DNA from: Actinomycetes bacterium
GTDB taxonomy: Bacteria > Actinomycetota > Acidimicrobiia > Acidimicrobiales > JAMCPL01
Length of the DNA: 64,000 nucleotides
NCBI GenBank assembly: GCA_021816935.1
Contig: JAKAWR010000008.1
Span: 57,950-121,949, forward strand
Direction of reading: 5' to 3'
The notes beneath the pieces are model-generated. The model ran no database searches. It was not told the origin of the DNA and was given only the letters and a program-made list of their open reading frames with translations. Positions 1-8,760 of the stretch are shown piece by piece. The position numbers and the translations under genes were made by a program. Position 1 is the stretch's first letter; each line of letters begins with the position of its first letter.

Positions 1-677
1 GACCGGCTCGTATCGACCAGGTGGCGGTGCAGGAGGTACCTGTTGATATGAGCCTGGTGGACAGCGAAGAGGGGGCCGAGGCCCATGGACACGGTCGGGA
101 ACTCCCAGAACCCGGGCATCAGGCGGGGATGAGGGTAGCTTGGCAGCCCACCGCCTCCCACTTCGCACCGGAAGCGGTCGAGCTGTTCCTCGGTGAGCCG
201 GCCCTCGACGAATGCCCGGGCGTAAATGCCGGGAGCGGCGTGCCCCTGGAAGAAAACCTGGTCACCGACGTCTCCGCCCGATCTGCCCCTGAAAAAGTGG
301 TTGAACCCCACCTCGTAGAGCGATGCGGAGCTTGCATATGTGGAGAGATGGCCACCGAGCCCCTCGTGGCGGGTGTTCGCCCGCACGACCATTGCGGCTG
401 CGTTCCAACGCACGTACCGGCGGATGAGGCGCTCCATGTCCTCGTCTCCGGGGAACCACGGCTCCTGATCCTTCGGAATGGTGTTGACGTAGGGCGTCGA
501 CACCATCGAGGGGAAGTCCACCTGGCATGCACGGGCCCGCTCCAGCAATCTCATGAGTAAGAATCTGGCCCTGTTGCGCCCCTTCGCGTCCAGTACAGAG
601 TCGAAGGAGTCGAGCCACTCTTCGGTCTCGACCGGGTCCATGTCCGGTAGCTGATGCGAAACTCCGTCAAACAACAT
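1..677 (-). CDS. aceE: Pyruvate dehydrogenase E1 component, homodimeric type (5' part only)
   Basis: Reading the minus strand from the ATG at 677 gives about 225 residues before the window edge. They match the N-terminal part of actinobacterial Ace[10 protein letters not shown], then [64 protein letters not shown] and [16 protein letters not shown]. AceE is the thiamine-diphosphate decarboxylase of the pyruvate dehydrogenase complex and makes acetyl-CoA in the cytoplasm. No clear Shine-Dalgarno precedes the ATG, but the next in-frame ATG would cut conserved sequence. It is divergent from rnhA across a 193-base spacer. The rest of the gene lies outside the window. Confidence 0.93.
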   Translation of the reverse strand, partial: MLFDGVSHQLPDMDPVETEEWLDSFDSVLDAKGRNRARFLLMRLLERARACQVDFPSMVSTPYVNTIPKDQEPWFPGDEDMERLIRRYVRWNAAAMVVRANTRHEGLGGHLSTYASSASLYEVGFNHFFRGRSGGDVGDQVFFQGHAAPGIYARAFVEGRLTEEQLDRFRCEVGGGGLPSYPHPRLMPGFWEFPTVSMGLGPLFAVHQAHINRYLLHRHLVDTSR

Positions 678-870
678 GCCGGTAGCAATTCTATTCGATC
701 GCCGTGGCCGCCATCCTCGGGGCCCCGGCTGCGGCCCGGGTGACCGGACGACCGGGCGGTCGGGCCGGGACATCGGGTCGGGCCGACGCGTGGGCGTGGT
801 ACGATACTTTTGATGATCGCTGGTTACATTTTGTTGCCTGGCCGCACGCGGGCGCGCAGGGACTGAGCCC

Positions 871-1425
871 GTGATGCCCGCTCAGAGCGGTGGCGGGGAA
901 CACGAGGTCGTCTCCGGGGATGCGGTGCAGGAGGTCTCGGTCTACACGGATGGTTCCTGCATGGGGAACCCGGGGCCGGGCGGCTGGGCGTGGGCTGCTG
1001 AGGTAGGTCTTTATACCAGCGGTGCGGAGGCGTCGACAACCAACCAGCGTATGGAGGTGACTGCCGCTCTGGAGGCCGTGCAGTGGCTGGTCGACGGGGG
1101 AATTGCCGAGATCGGCCATGGCGTGCCGGGAGGCAGTCATGGCGGCGCCGTGACGGTCGTCAGCGATTCGAACTACCTCGTGAACTGCTTCCGGCAGCGC
1201 TGGTGGGAGGGCTGGATGAGGCGGGGATGGAAGAACTCACGGGGCGACCGGGTTGCCAACAGGGACCTGTGGGAGCCCCTGCTCCATCTCGTCCTGGATG
1301 GGCCTCTGGCGGTACATTTCGTGTGGGTTCGCGGGCATTCGGGCCACCCGATGAACGAACTCGTAAACGATCTCGCTCAGGAGGCGGCGAGGAGTCAGAG
1401 GGGATCAAGCACCCGGGGACAGTAG
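871..1425 (+). CDS. rnhA: Ribonuclease HI
   Basis: This cytoplasmic endonuclease cuts the RNA strand of RNA-DNA hybrids. The 184 residues carry the D-E-D-D metal site: Asp27 in VYTDGSC, Glu62 in NQRMEVTAA, Asp99 in VVSDSNYL and Asp167 in VNDLAQEAA. The flexible-loop His is His156 in RGHSGH. The GTG at 871 is followed at once by an ATG at 874, so either could be the start. The first 20 residues are extra to the usual RNase H fold, and a short Gly-rich insertion (VPGGSHGG) sits before the third Asp. The gene stands alone, divergent from aceE. Confidence 0.93.
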   Translation: MMPAQSGGGEHEVVSGDAVQEVSVYTDGSCMGNPGPGGWAWAAEVGLYTSGAEASTTNQRMEVTAALEAVQWLVDGGIAEIGHGVPGGSHGGAVTVVSDSNYLVNCFRQRWWEGWMRRGWKNSRGDRVANRDLWEPLLHLVLDGPLAVHFVWVRGHSGHPMNELVNDLAQEAARSQRGSSTRGQ

Positions 1426-1555
1426 CTTGCAGCCGGTGGTGCAGCGGGTACGGGCGGGATCGCTCTCCTCGCGGGCAGCGCGCCAGGAGAGCGTCGCCCA
1501 CCGGCACATGGGGGCCGGCAGCGCAAGTTGCGATTGCCGTGAGGGACGGCATAGC

Positions 1556-2332
1556 ATGCCCTCCATGGACGCAAATGGAACATCTGCAATCGTAACCGGC
1601 GGCGCATCGGGTCTCGGCGAGGCAACCGTCAGGAAGCTGACGTCTATGGGGGTGCGCTGCACCGTCTTCGACCGGAACGAGTCGCTTGCCGAGAAATTCG
1701 CCTCCGAGATGGGCGGCAAGACCAACTATGTTGCGGGCGACGTGACCAATCCGGAGGACTGCCAGAAGGCTGTTGACCAGGCGGCGAGCGAGGGAAGCCT
1801 GAGGATTGCGGTCAACTGCGCCGGCGTCGGGTGGGCCGGCAGGGTCGTGAACCGGGACAACTCGCCGCACGATCTGTCCCCCTTCCAGCTGATCCAGAAC
1901 ATCAACCTGATCGGCACCTTCAACGTTATGACGAAGGCCGCCTCCGCCATTGCCGCCACCGAGCCGCTGGAGGACGGTGAGCGGGGCGTGATCGTGAATA
2001 CCGCCTCTGTTGCCGCTTTCGACGGCCAGATCGGCCAGCTTGCCTACTCCGCTTCGAAGGGCGGCATCGTCGGCATGATGCTGCCGGCCGCAAGAGACCT
2101 GTCGGTACTGGGCATCAGGGTGAACACCATCGCCCCTGGGCTTTTCGACACGCCGCTGCTCGGTCTGCTGCCTCAGCCCCAGAAGGAGGAGCTGGGCCGC
2201 TCGGTCCTCTTCCCGAAGAGGCTCGGCAACCCCGCAGAGTACGGTGAGCTCGTCGGTTTCCTGGTGTCGTGCAGCTACCTCAATGCGGAGGTTATCCGGC
2301 TCGACGGCGGCATAAGGATGCCCCCGAAGTAA
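1556..2332 (+). CDS. Short-chain dehydrogenase, 3-hydroxyacyl-CoA dehydrogenase type-2-like
   Basis: This is a classical SDR of 258 residues. The NAD-binding glycine motif TGGASGLG is at residues 14-21, NCAG near 87-90, and Ser151, Tyr164 and Lys168 (AYSASKGG) form the catalytic set. The wording NTASVAAFDGQIGQLAYSAS and the RLDGGIRMPP end resemble HSD10-type 3-hydroxyacyl-CoA dehydrogenases, so a role in fatty-acid or branched-chain acyl-CoA oxidation is likely. The substrate cannot be read from the sequence. The ATG at 1556 has GAGGGA about 8 bases upstream; the open frame extends further 5' but does not look coding there. Confidence 0.85.
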   Translation: MPSMDANGTSAIVTGGASGLGEATVRKLTSMGVRCTVFDRNESLAEKFASEMGGKTNYVAGDVTNPEDCQKAVDQAASEGSLRIAVNCAGVGWAGRVVNRDNSPHDLSPFQLIQNINLIGTFNVMTKAASAIAATEPLEDGERGVIVNTASVAAFDGQIGQLAYSASKGGIVGMMLPAARDLSVLGIRVNTIAPGLFDTPLLGLLPQPQKEELGRSVLFPKRLGNPAEYGELVGFLVSCSYLNAEVIRLDGGIRMPPK

Positions 2333-2373
2333 CCTGCTGAACGGCTACATCCGGCGCCTGCCTGCGGTCTAGT

Positions 2374-3789
2374 GTGGGAGGCATGAGCCCGAGGAGGCCT
2401 GCGAGCCTTTTCGACGGGATGGCCGAGCAGGAGATCAAGTCCAGGGCGCCGCTGGCCGAGGCGCTCCGTCCGGCTTCTATCGACGACCTGGCCGGACAGC
2501 AGCACCTGGTTGGGCCAGGCCGGCCTCTCCGCGTCCTGCTGGAGTCCGATGCACGGGGCTCAGTGTTGCTCTGGGGGCCCCCTGGGAGCGGCAAGACGAC
2601 GGTGGCGCGGATCCTGGAGGGATCGACTGCGAGGGCTTTCGTGAGCCTTACTGGCGTGGCCTCGGGGGTTCGCGACGTGCGGGAGGCGGTGGATGAAGCG
2701 GTGCGCAGGCTCGGCGAGGAAGGTCGCGCAACTATCTTGTTCATAGACGAGATCCACCGTTTCAACCGTTCCCAGCAGGATTCGTTGCTCTCCGTGGTGG
2801 AACGGGGTGTCCTCGATCTGCTGGTTGCGACCACCGAGAACCCGTACTTCAGCGTGGTGCCGCCGCTACTCTCACGCATGACCCTTTTCCGTTTCGAACC
2901 GTTATCGGCCGAAGACATGACGGAGCTGCTCCGGCGGGGCGCACGCAGGTTGGGGGTCAGGATATTGGAAGAGGCGCTGGAAGCTCTCGTGGCGGTAGGC
3001 GACGGGGACGCGAGGGCAGCGCTGGGGGCCCTGGAGATGGCGGCAGCGCTTGCCCGTGGCGCGGGAGCCAGCTCAGCGCCAGCTCGGGGCACAGGAGGAG
3101 ACTCGGCGCTTGCTGGGACGGAGGCCGGGGCGGCAGTGGGCGTCGATGAGGTGAGGGAGGCTGCCGGTGCCCGGTACGCTCACGGAGGTAGGGATGCTCA
3201 TTACGACGAGACGAGCGCCTTCATCAAGTCGATCCGGGGTTCAGATCCGGACGCTGGTCTGTACTGGCTGGTCAGGATGCTCGATCGGGGGGAGGACCCG
3301 AGGTTCATCGCCCGGCGCCTGGTAATACTGGCGAGTGAAGACGTGGGGCTGGCGGATCCCTCGGCCCTACCGCTTGCCACTGCGGCAGCGCATGCGGTCG
3401 AGCTGGTTGGCCTTCCCGAGGCTCAGTTGAACCTGGCGGAGGCGGTGGTCTACCTGGCATGTGCTCCGAAGTCCGACAGCGTGACGGCAGCACTATCTAG
3501 GGCGAAAGATGACCTGGCCTCGGCTGGTGCCGCCGGTCCGGCGGGGGAGGTCCCGCCTCACCTGCGCGGGACCGGTTACAAGGGCGCGGCCTCCCTCGGC
3601 CACGGAGAGGGCTATGTCTACCCGCATGCCATGAAAGGCGGCGTGGCTGCCCAGAGCTACCGGTCGCGCGAGTTGGATAATCACCGCTACTACCTGCCGA
3701 GCGCCAACGGGGCGGAGCGGGATATGGCGGAGCGGCTGGATAAACTGGAGTCCGCCAGGCAGGCGCAGGCGCCGTCCAGCCGGGAGTAG
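2374..3789 (+). CDS. rarA: Replication-associated recombination protein RarA (MgsA family AAA+ ATPase)
   Basis: RarA acts at stalled replication forks and on single-stranded DNA ends. Walker A GPPGSGKT is at residues 68-75 and Walker B ILFIDEIHRFNRSQQD starts at 121. Sensor-type sequence ATTENPYFSVVPPLLSRM follows, and the C-terminal part has the family block GYVYPHAMKGGVAAQSY. At 471 residues it is longer than the usual 420-450. The excess is an Ala/Gly/Ser-rich insertion at about residues 228-270, between the lid and the tetramerisation domain. Start choice is open: GTG 2374 or ATG 2383, with GGGAGG lying too close to the ATG to decide. Confidence 0.9.
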   Translation: MGGMSPRRPASLFDGMAEQEIKSRAPLAEALRPASIDDLAGQQHLVGPGRPLRVLLESDARGSVLLWGPPGSGKTTVARILEGSTARAFVSLTGVASGVRDVREAVDEAVRRLGEEGRATILFIDEIHRFNRSQQDSLLSVVERGVLDLLVATTENPYFSVVPPLLSRMTLFRFEPLSAEDMTELLRRGARRLGVRILEEALEALVAVGDGDARAALGALEMAAALARGAGASSAPARGTGGDSALAGTEAGAAVGVDEVREAAGARYAHGGRDAHYDETSAFIKSIRGSDPDAGLYWLVRMLDRGEDPRFIARRLVILASEDVGLADPSALPLATAAAHAVELVGLPEAQLNLAEAVVYLACAPKSDSVTAALSRAKDDLASAGAAGPAGEVPPHLRGTGYKGAASLGHGEGYVYPHAMKGGVAAQSYRSRELDNHRYYLPSANGAERDMAERLDKLESARQAQAPSSRE

Positions 3790-3829
3790 GCACCGTCCAG
3801 CCGGGCGCTGGCACCTTCCGGGAGCGACT

Positions 3830-5725
3830 TCAAGTCGTAATCCGGGCCATGGCGAGGCGGCCTACCGGGTGCAGGACGTCGGCCTCGAGCATGGGCCCTA
3901 CTTCCCGTGCTCCGTCCGCCAGGGGCATATCGCCCTGGGGTGCGTTATCGGGCCTGCCGGCACCCCGGTCACGGTCGCTCCGCCCTCCGTCAATCCGGGC
4001 ACGCCCCGCCCGCCCCACCTTCCCGTGTCGGACGCTGCCATCGCCATCGCCATCACCGGCTCCGCCGCCGGCCGGCTCCGGCTCGATCGTGAGGGTGTTC
4101 GCGAAGGGATCGACGAGCCTGAGGGGCTGATCGAAAAGCCTCTGGAGCCGTCTCGCCTCCTCGAAGAGTGCCCATTCGGTTTCGCCGTATGTGGAGAGGT
4201 CGTCGGACACAAGCAGGAGTCCACCGGTGCCGGCGGCAACTGACGAGGCGATGCGGCGCTCGCGGGGAGTAAGCAGGGTTTTCCTGGGTCGCAGTAGGAG
4301 GCAGTCCGGATCGTTGACGAAAAGCCTGCGGTGAAGAGGGGAGCGCAGCAACGTCATGCGAAGAGCAGATCTCGTGGAGGGCGTTACGTCGGGGTACCCT
4401 GGGATACGCATGGGGCCTGCTGTCCAGAGGGCGGCCGTATCGGGGGACACGCGCATGGCATCTGCAATTCCGACGGCCTGCGCAAGTGGGCATCCGCAGG
4501 CGAGCAGGTAAGAGCTGTTGCCGATGCCTTCTCTTACGGCTTCGAGGCCTTTCACGAGCGACTCCGCTCGCGTCCACCGCCCACTGCCGGAGCGGCGGGC
4601 AGGAATGGCCGCGGCGTAGAGGAAGTCGATCTTGTGGTACGTCCAGCCCTTCTCGGTGAGCTCGGAATAGGTACTGCGGAGGTGGTCGAGGAAGGCTGGG
4701 TTGGTGGTATCGAGAGCGAGCCCCCAGCCGCCCCAGCCAATCGGGTTGAACGAGGTCTTCACCGTGCGACCAGTGCGGGTTCGTGCCAGCCACTCGGGGT
4801 GCGCTGTTGCCACCTTCGAGCTGCGTGAGGCGAGGAAGGGCGCGGTCCAGATGCCCGGGGTCATCCCGAGCCCCTCTATCCTCGCGGCCAACGCGTCGAG
4901 GCGGCCGTCGCCGAAGCGCTGGTTGGGGATGGTCCAGTCGCCAAGGGCCGCTTCGTAGCATTCGTCGATCTGGATGAGGTCGAAGGAGTGGCGTGAGGCC
5001 ACGAGCGCATTGGACTCGATGTCAGCTGGCGTGGCTCTTGCATAATAGTGATACCACGTACACCATCCAACAGGGGATGGGGCGCTCCGTCGGGCATCCG
5101 ACTCCGCTGCAGCCAGGTCGCCGTAGAGCGAATAGAGCCGGCCGGGGTCGCCCGAGGCGATGAACAGGGGGTCGACTACGCGCTCGCCACCGGGTTCGAT
5201 TGCTACGCCGTCAAGGTGGCAGATGATGCGGAGCGAGGTTCGGGTACCGGCTGTTCCGGTGCCGGCCGCCCGCTCCCCGCGCAGGCAGGCAACGGACGTG
5301 AGGTTGCGCCGTCCCGAGAGTGCCCCTACGACCCCTCCTTCGGCGCCGCCTGGTCCGAAACCATCAGCGGCAAGGAGGAACTGGTCGCCGACGACGGAGC
5401 GCCCGGCGTTCGTCCCGTCAGCGTGCAGCATGTGGCGAACCCAGGAAGGAGCGATCCGCTGGCCGGCGCGGGGGCGGTCGACTGGCAACGGACCGGCAAG
5501 GGACCAGCTCTGCCAACCGTGCTCCATGACGAGGGTCGGATGGGCGTCGAGGGTGATGACGACCCGGTTCGCCGCAAGTGGCGAGTCGCTGTTGCGGCGG
5601 GGGTTGCGAACGGTGATGTCGAGACGGGTTCCGCCGGCTGCGTCTGTGGCGACTACGGCGACATCGAGCTCATCCGGATCGGCCGATACGGACAGTACCG
5701 GCGATGGGATGCCGGCCTGTACCAT
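3830..5725 (-). CDS. Alpha-galactosidase, glycoside hydrolase family 36
   Basis: The enzyme hydrolyses terminal alpha-galactosides (raffinose or melibiose type). Residues 65-80 hold the N-terminal domain motif HGWQSWSLAG. The (beta/alpha)8 domain starts near PVGWCTWYHYY (218-228) and includes IDECYEAALGDW. The nucleophile is Asp367 in YHKIDFLYA and the acid/base is Asp429 in MRVSPDTAALW. No signal peptide is seen, so the enzyme is probably cytoplasmic. The last 100 residues contain a Gly/Asp/Arg-rich stretch between short beta-sandwich segments. The ATG at 5725 has GGAG six bases upstream. It follows the hypothetical gene at 5747 by 21 bases and is probably co-transcribed with it. Confidence 0.88.
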   Translation of the reverse strand: MVQAGIPSPVLSVSADPDELDVAVVATDAAGGTRLDITVRNPRRNSDSPLAANRVVITLDAHPTLVMEHGWQSWSLAGPLPVDRPRAGQRIAPSWVRHMLHADGTNAGRSVVGDQFLLAADGFGPGGAEGGVVGALSGRRNLTSVACLRGERAAGTGTAGTRTSLRIICHLDGVAIEPGGERVVDPLFIASGDPGRLYSLYGDLAAAESDARRSAPSPVGWCTWYHYYARATPADIESNALVASRHSFDLIQIDECYEAALGDWTIPNQRFGDGRLDALAARIEGLGMTPGIWTAPFLASRSSKVATAHPEWLARTRTGRTVKTSFNPIGWGGWGLALDTTNPAFLDHLRSTYSELTEKGWTYHKIDFLYAAAIPARRSGSGRWTRAESLVKGLEAVREGIGNSSYLLACGCPLAQAVGIADAMRVSPDTAALWTAGPMRIPGYPDVTPSTRSALRMTLLRSPLHRRLFVNDPDCLLLRPRKTLLTPRERRIASSVAAGTGGLLLVSDDLSTYGETEWALFEEARRLQRLFDQPLRLVDPFANTLTIEPEPAGGGAGDGDGDGSVRHGKVGRAGRARIDGGRSDRDRGAGRPDNAPQGDMPLADGAREVGPMLEADVLHPVGRLAMARITT

Positions 5726-5746
5726 CGGAACTCCGCGCCCGGCCGT

Positions 5747-6307
5747 TCAGTCGAGAAGCCAGGCCGGGGAGGCGTCGAGGAGGAACTTGCTTACCGCCAG
5801 GCAACGCTCCAGTACTTCGCAGAGGAACTCCTCTCCCGACAGGATTCTCGTGAGCGAGACGGGGTAGTGGGCCACCACCGATATGCGGCGCTCCGAGCCG
5901 TCGGTTGCTGATGCGAACGAGTCGATCGCCGATACTTCCAGTGGAAGCTCGATCCCGCCCACTCCAGCCAGGTCGATTGCGAGGCGTAGCAGGTCGGGGC
6001 CGTTCGGCAGGGGGGGCAGCGTCCAGGTGAAGGACATCGGGAAGTCGAAGCCTTCCGGTGGATCGGCGTCCTCCGGCAGGGCCATGACGGCGTCCTCGAA
6101 GGCCAGCAGCGCCCGCGGCTCGACCTCGAGGGTCAGATGGAGATCCAGAGGCCCTCCGCAGCCCTCCTCCGGATGGAGGTCTACTTCCCAGGACTGCTGG
6201 AGTGAATAGGTCTCCACGAAATGCCGCTCGTCGTGAACGTGGAAGCCGTGCTCCGCCGAGTGGTCTTTGAGGTCGGCTACGAATCCGGGTACGTCGATAA
6301 CTGCCAC
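5747..6307 (-). CDS. Hypothetical protein, 186 residues, upstream partner of the alpha-galactosidase
   Basis: I do not recognise a family. From the GTG at 6307 the protein is acidic and soluble, without membrane segments. It is rich in beta-strand-like, Leu/Val/Phe-containing stretches (DLHLTLEVEPRALLAFEDAV, LLRLAIDLAGVGGIELPLEV) and ends in a helical segment EFLCEVLERCLAVSKFLLD. GAGGGA lies upstream of the GTG. The open frame continues upstream but there it runs antisense to the start of the inositol-phosphatase-like gene, so the long version is unlikely. It is divergent from that gene by about 43 bases, and the two promoters probably overlap. Confidence 0.65.
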   Translation of the reverse strand: MAVIDVPGFVADLKDHSAEHGFHVHDERHFVETYSLQQSWEVDLHPEEGCGGPLDLHLTLEVEPRALLAFEDAVMALPEDADPPEGFDFPMSFTWTLPPLPNGPDLLRLAIDLAGVGGIELPLEVSAIDSFASATDGSERRISVVAHYPVSLTRILSGEEFLCEVLERCLAVSKFLLDASPAWLLD

Positions 6308-6350
6308 TGTTCCCTCACCATACCACCATCGGAGTGGGTAACGTAGCAGG

Positions 6351-7253
6351 GTGACCGGTATCGAGCCAAAGGTTGGTGGCACGGGCAGGCTCCTCGAGAT
6401 CTGCCGCCAGGCGGCCCAAGCGGCCCGCCTGGCGTTCCAGTCGGTCGAGGACCGATCCCTGGTCGGTTCGCGCCCCGGGCAGTATGCGCTGGACTTGGAT
6501 GTGGATGGGCCTGTCGTCGAAGTTTTCCTGGCGGCCGGGATACCGGTGCTGTCCGAGGAGAGCGGGTTTACGGCGGCTCTTGCTCCAGCTCCTGTTCCAA
6601 GCCCAGGTCCAATGCCGGCCTCAGACCCCGCTCCCGCCCCTGCCACTGCTCCGGCTCCGGCTCCCGCCACTGCCCAGCCGGGCGATAGCGGTGGCCTGCT
6701 TGCAGTGGTCGATCCGGTAGACGGCTCCACCAATGCATCTCGTGGGATTCCATGGTATGCCACGAGTCTGTGCGTGATGGACGATTCAGGCCCGCTGGTT
6801 GCCCTGGTCGAGGATCTTACAGGCGGGTCCTCGTACCATGCCGTAAGGGATGCAGGCGCCTGGAAGGACGGGCAGGCCATTGCTGTTTCAGGGATTTCGC
6901 GGCTGGCCGATTCAGTGGTCGGGATGTCCGGCTTTCCCGGCCGGTATCTCGGCTGGCTGCAGTACCGATCGCTGGGAGCGGCGTCGCTCGATCTTTGCCT
7001 CGTAGGGGAGGGGGCCCTCGACGCCTACGTCGTGACCGGCCGATCAAGGCTCGGCTTGTGGGACTATGCCGCAGGCATGCTCATCTGCCAGGAGGCCGGC
7101 GGCGCGGTCGGCGAGGTCGATGGCATGGATCTGGTGGTCAGGGAACACGGCGCCAGGAGGCGCATCGCTGCCGCAGCCACGCCTGAGCTCTTAGGCGAGG
7201 TGCTTGACCGCTTTCGGCCGGAGCGTAGCGGCAACCTTTCTGTAGCGCGGTAA
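6351..7253 (+). CDS. Inositol monophosphatase family protein
   Basis: This is a Mg-dependent phosphatase of the IMPase/FBPase/CysQ superfamily. The motifs are Glu69-Glu70 (VLSEESG), DPVDGST at 121-127 and LWDYAAGMLICQEAGG from 236. The product could be inositol, histidinol or another phosphomonoester; the motifs do not separate these. Between the Glu pair and DPVDGST there is an Ala-Pro repeat (residues about 77-109) that is not part of the fold. It looks like a local repeat expansion. The start is GTG 6351; no strong Shine-Dalgarno is visible. Confidence 0.85.
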   Translation: MTGIEPKVGGTGRLLEICRQAAQAARLAFQSVEDRSLVGSRPGQYALDLDVDGPVVEVFLAAGIPVLSEESGFTAALAPAPVPSPGPMPASDPAPAPATAPAPAPATAQPGDSGGLLAVVDPVDGSTNASRGIPWYATSLCVMDDSGPLVALVEDLTGGSSYHAVRDAGAWKDGQAIAVSGISRLADSVVGMSGFPGRYLGWLQYRSLGAASLDLCLVGEGALDAYVVTGRSRLGLWDYAAGMLICQEAGGAVGEVDGMDLVVREHGARRRIAAAATPELLGEVLDRFRPERSGNLSVAR

Positions 7254-7346
7254 GATTGCCACGGTTGCGCCTGCCATGGGCGTGTGCGTGCCTGGTAGGA
7301 GGCTGGCGGGAAAGCAGGCGGGAGGCGGGAAAGCAATTGGATTTTC

Positions 7347-7423
7347 GGGCGTTTAGCTCAGTCTGGTAGAGCAGCTGGCTTACAACCAGCAGGTCAGAGG
7401 TTCGAGCCCTCTAGCGCCCACCA
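7347..7423 (+). tRNA. tRNA-Val (anticodon TAC)
   Basis: The cloverleaf is complete. Acceptor GGGCGTT pairs with AGCGCCC. The D arm is GCTC/GAGC. The anticodon arm is GCTGG-CTTACAA-CCAGC, giving TAC. The T arm is AGAGG-TTCGAGC-CCTCT. The discriminator A and a CCA end are encoded (7420-7423). The gene borders a decayed accessory region, so its 3' end may have served as an integration site, but no second copy of the 3' end was found by eye. Confidence 0.97.
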
Positions 7424-7529
7424 AGGCTTGGAGGATCTCGCTAGGATGGGTCAAGACAAGGGTGCTTTTCCTTTGTTGGTTCATACCTCAATCTTGAAGC
7501 GCCTTTGTCTAGTATTGGGGGACCCCAGT

Positions 7530-7781
7530 TCATATCAGCTCCCCGCTAGGATACGAAGAGCCCGATGTGTTGCCCGCCGCCCGGCGCGCGCTGGGTTGAG
7601 CCTGGATCTCAGGCGGTGGCGGCGACCCTTTCGGATCCGCCGCCAGGCGGTGCGTTAGCGCCAGCCAGTAGGCGTCTTTGCCGTAGCGCTGGCGGGTGAA
7701 ACAGGCGTAGTAGCCGTAGCGGTGGCTTCGTCCCGCGGAGGCGTAGTGGCGCCTGACGGGCTGGCGGATGTCGGCGGACAT
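7530..7781 (-). pseudogene. Chimeric remnant: arsM-like start joined to a serine-recombinase zinc-ribbon-like tail
   Basis: The ATG at 7781 has GGGAGG upstream and reads MSADIRQPVRRHYASAG, which resembles the N-terminus of ArsM arsenite methyltransferases. None of the methyltransferase domain follows. Instead the frame continues HRYGYYACFTRQRYGKDAYW and HRLAADPKG, which resembles the Y-Y-C-F-x-R-Q-R-Y-G stretch of large serine-recombinase zinc ribbons, with the second Cys pair lost. ArsR-like sites lie just upstream (7802-7851). Both assignments rest on short matches. It is read as recombination debris of an arsenic operon and a mobile element. Confidence 0.4.
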
Positions 7782-7801
7782 GGCTCCCTCCCAAACAGCT
7801 A

Positions 7802-7851
7802 CTAGACGTACGCCTATCTGTCGCCCTAACATTCACCTAGATGTACGTCAA
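7802..7851. promoter_or_regulatory. Two ArsR-like operator half-sites upstream of the arsM-like remnant
   Basis: TAGATGTACGTCAA (7838-7851) reads TTGACGTACATCTA on the other strand. This shares TTGACGTA with the site at 8263 in the arsR-arsI promoter. A second related word, TAGACGTACGCCTA, is at 7802-7815. The placement between the arsR stop and the remnant's start fits control of that gene by the same repressor. Confidence 0.45.
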
Positions 7852-7884
7852 GGGGTGGGGCAAGCCGTGGAGCAACCAAGCGGC

Positions 7885-8241
7885 TCAGCAGCAGTTCGGG
7901 TCGATCACCCGCACCAGCGCAGCCAGCCCAGCGCGATCGGCCGCGTAGAAGACGCTCCTCCCGCTGCGCTCCCTGGTGAGGAGCCCGGCCCGGTGGAGCT
8001 GGCCGAGATGGTGGCTCACGGTGGCGTCCGAGAGCCCGAGGATCTCTATGAGGTCGACGTTGCGCAGGCCGGGGGCACCGGCCGCGAGCACCAGCGAGAG
8101 CAGCTTGACGCGCACCGGATCAGCGAGGGCCTTCAGGCGAAGGGCGACCTCGAGCGCGTCGGCGTCGCCGATCGCGCCGGCAGCCACCGGGGCACAGCAG
8201 ATCTCCCCAGAGAGGTCGATCAGCGGCAGGGACTTCGGCAC
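7885..8241 (-). CDS. arsR: ArsR-family arsenic-responsive repressor
   Basis: The protein has 118 residues with a winged helix-turn-helix (LKALADPVRVKLLSLVLAAG, then LGLSDATVSHHLGQLHRAGL). Cys15-Cys16 occupy the same N-terminal position as the As(III) ligands of Corynebacterium glutamicum ArsR. The third ligand of that protein (Cys55) is absent here: the matching place reads AAGAPGLRN. A second Cys pair ends the protein (DPNCC, 117-118) and could complete the site. It is divergent from arsI, with operator-like repeats in the 87-base gap. Derepression by arsenite or an organoarsenical is the expected behaviour. Confidence 0.85.
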   Translation of the reverse strand: MPKSLPLIDLSGEICCAPVAAGAIGDADALEVALRLKALADPVRVKLLSLVLAAGAPGLRNVDLIEILGLSDATVSHHLGQLHRAGLLTRERSGRSVFYAADRAGLAALVRVIDPNCC

Positions 8242-8262
8242 GGGTCCAGTCTGGCACAGTAC

Positions 8263-8311
8263 TTGACGTATGTCGAGTGGTCCCGTACCCTATTACCGAG
8301 ACATACATCTA
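8263..8311. promoter_or_regulatory. Inverted ArsR-type operators between arsR and arsI
   Basis: TTGACGTATGTCGAG (8263-8277) and CGAGACATACATCTA (8297-8311) contain GTATGTC and GACATAC as an inverted pair whose centre lies between the two divergent start codons. The word TTGACGTA recurs near 7850. Both arsR and arsI could be repressed from here. Confidence 0.6.
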
Positions 8312-8328
8312 ATGCTTAGGAGGCCACC

Positions 8329-8760
8329 ATGTCCCGTATCCAGCTTGCCTTGAACGTCGAGGACCTCGAGGAGGCCGTCGGCTTCTATACCACGCTCTTC
8401 GGCGCCGAACCGGCCGAGCGGCGCCCCGGGTATGCCAACTTCGCCATAGCGGAGCCGCCCTTGAAGCTGGTGCTCTTCGAGAGCCCCGGGGCCGGAGGCA
8501 CTCTCAACCACCTGGGCGTCGAGGTCGATTCGAGCGAGGAGGTCGAAGCGCACCAGGCTCGCCTCGCTGCAGGGGGCCTGGTGCTCGACGAGGAGAAGGA
8601 CACCACCTGCTGCTACGCCCGCCAGGACAAGTTCTGGGTGACCGGCCCCGACGGCGAGTGCTTCGAGCGCTACGTCGTGCCCGCCGATGCCGAGGACTTC
8701 GGCGGGCCGGTTGATGCCGGCGACCCGGCGTGCTGTGTCCCGGATACCAAGACGCCGTGA
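8329..8760 (+). CDS. arsI: ArsI/CadI-family organoarsenical C-As lyase (glyoxalase fold)
   Basis: ArsI is a non-heme iron dioxygenase that cleaves the carbon-arsenic bond of trivalent methyl or aromatic arsenicals; CadI homologues are metal-induced. The 143 residues form one vicinal-oxygen-chelate domain. Probable metal ligands are Gln5, His61 and Glu113, and the substrate-binding pair is Cys94-Cys95 (DTTCCYARQDKFWV). A further Cys pair lies near the C-terminus (DPACCVPD). TTAGGAGG lies upstream of the ATG. The next gene starts with GTG overlapping the arsI stop (GTGA), so the two were translationally coupled. Confidence 0.87.
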   Translation: MSRIQLALNVEDLEEAVGFYTTLFGAEPAERRPGYANFAIAEPPLKLVLFESPGAGGTLNHLGVEVDSSEEVEAHQARLAAGGLVLDEEKDTTCCYARQDKFWVTGPDGECFERYVVPADAEDFGGPVDAGDPACCVPDTKTP

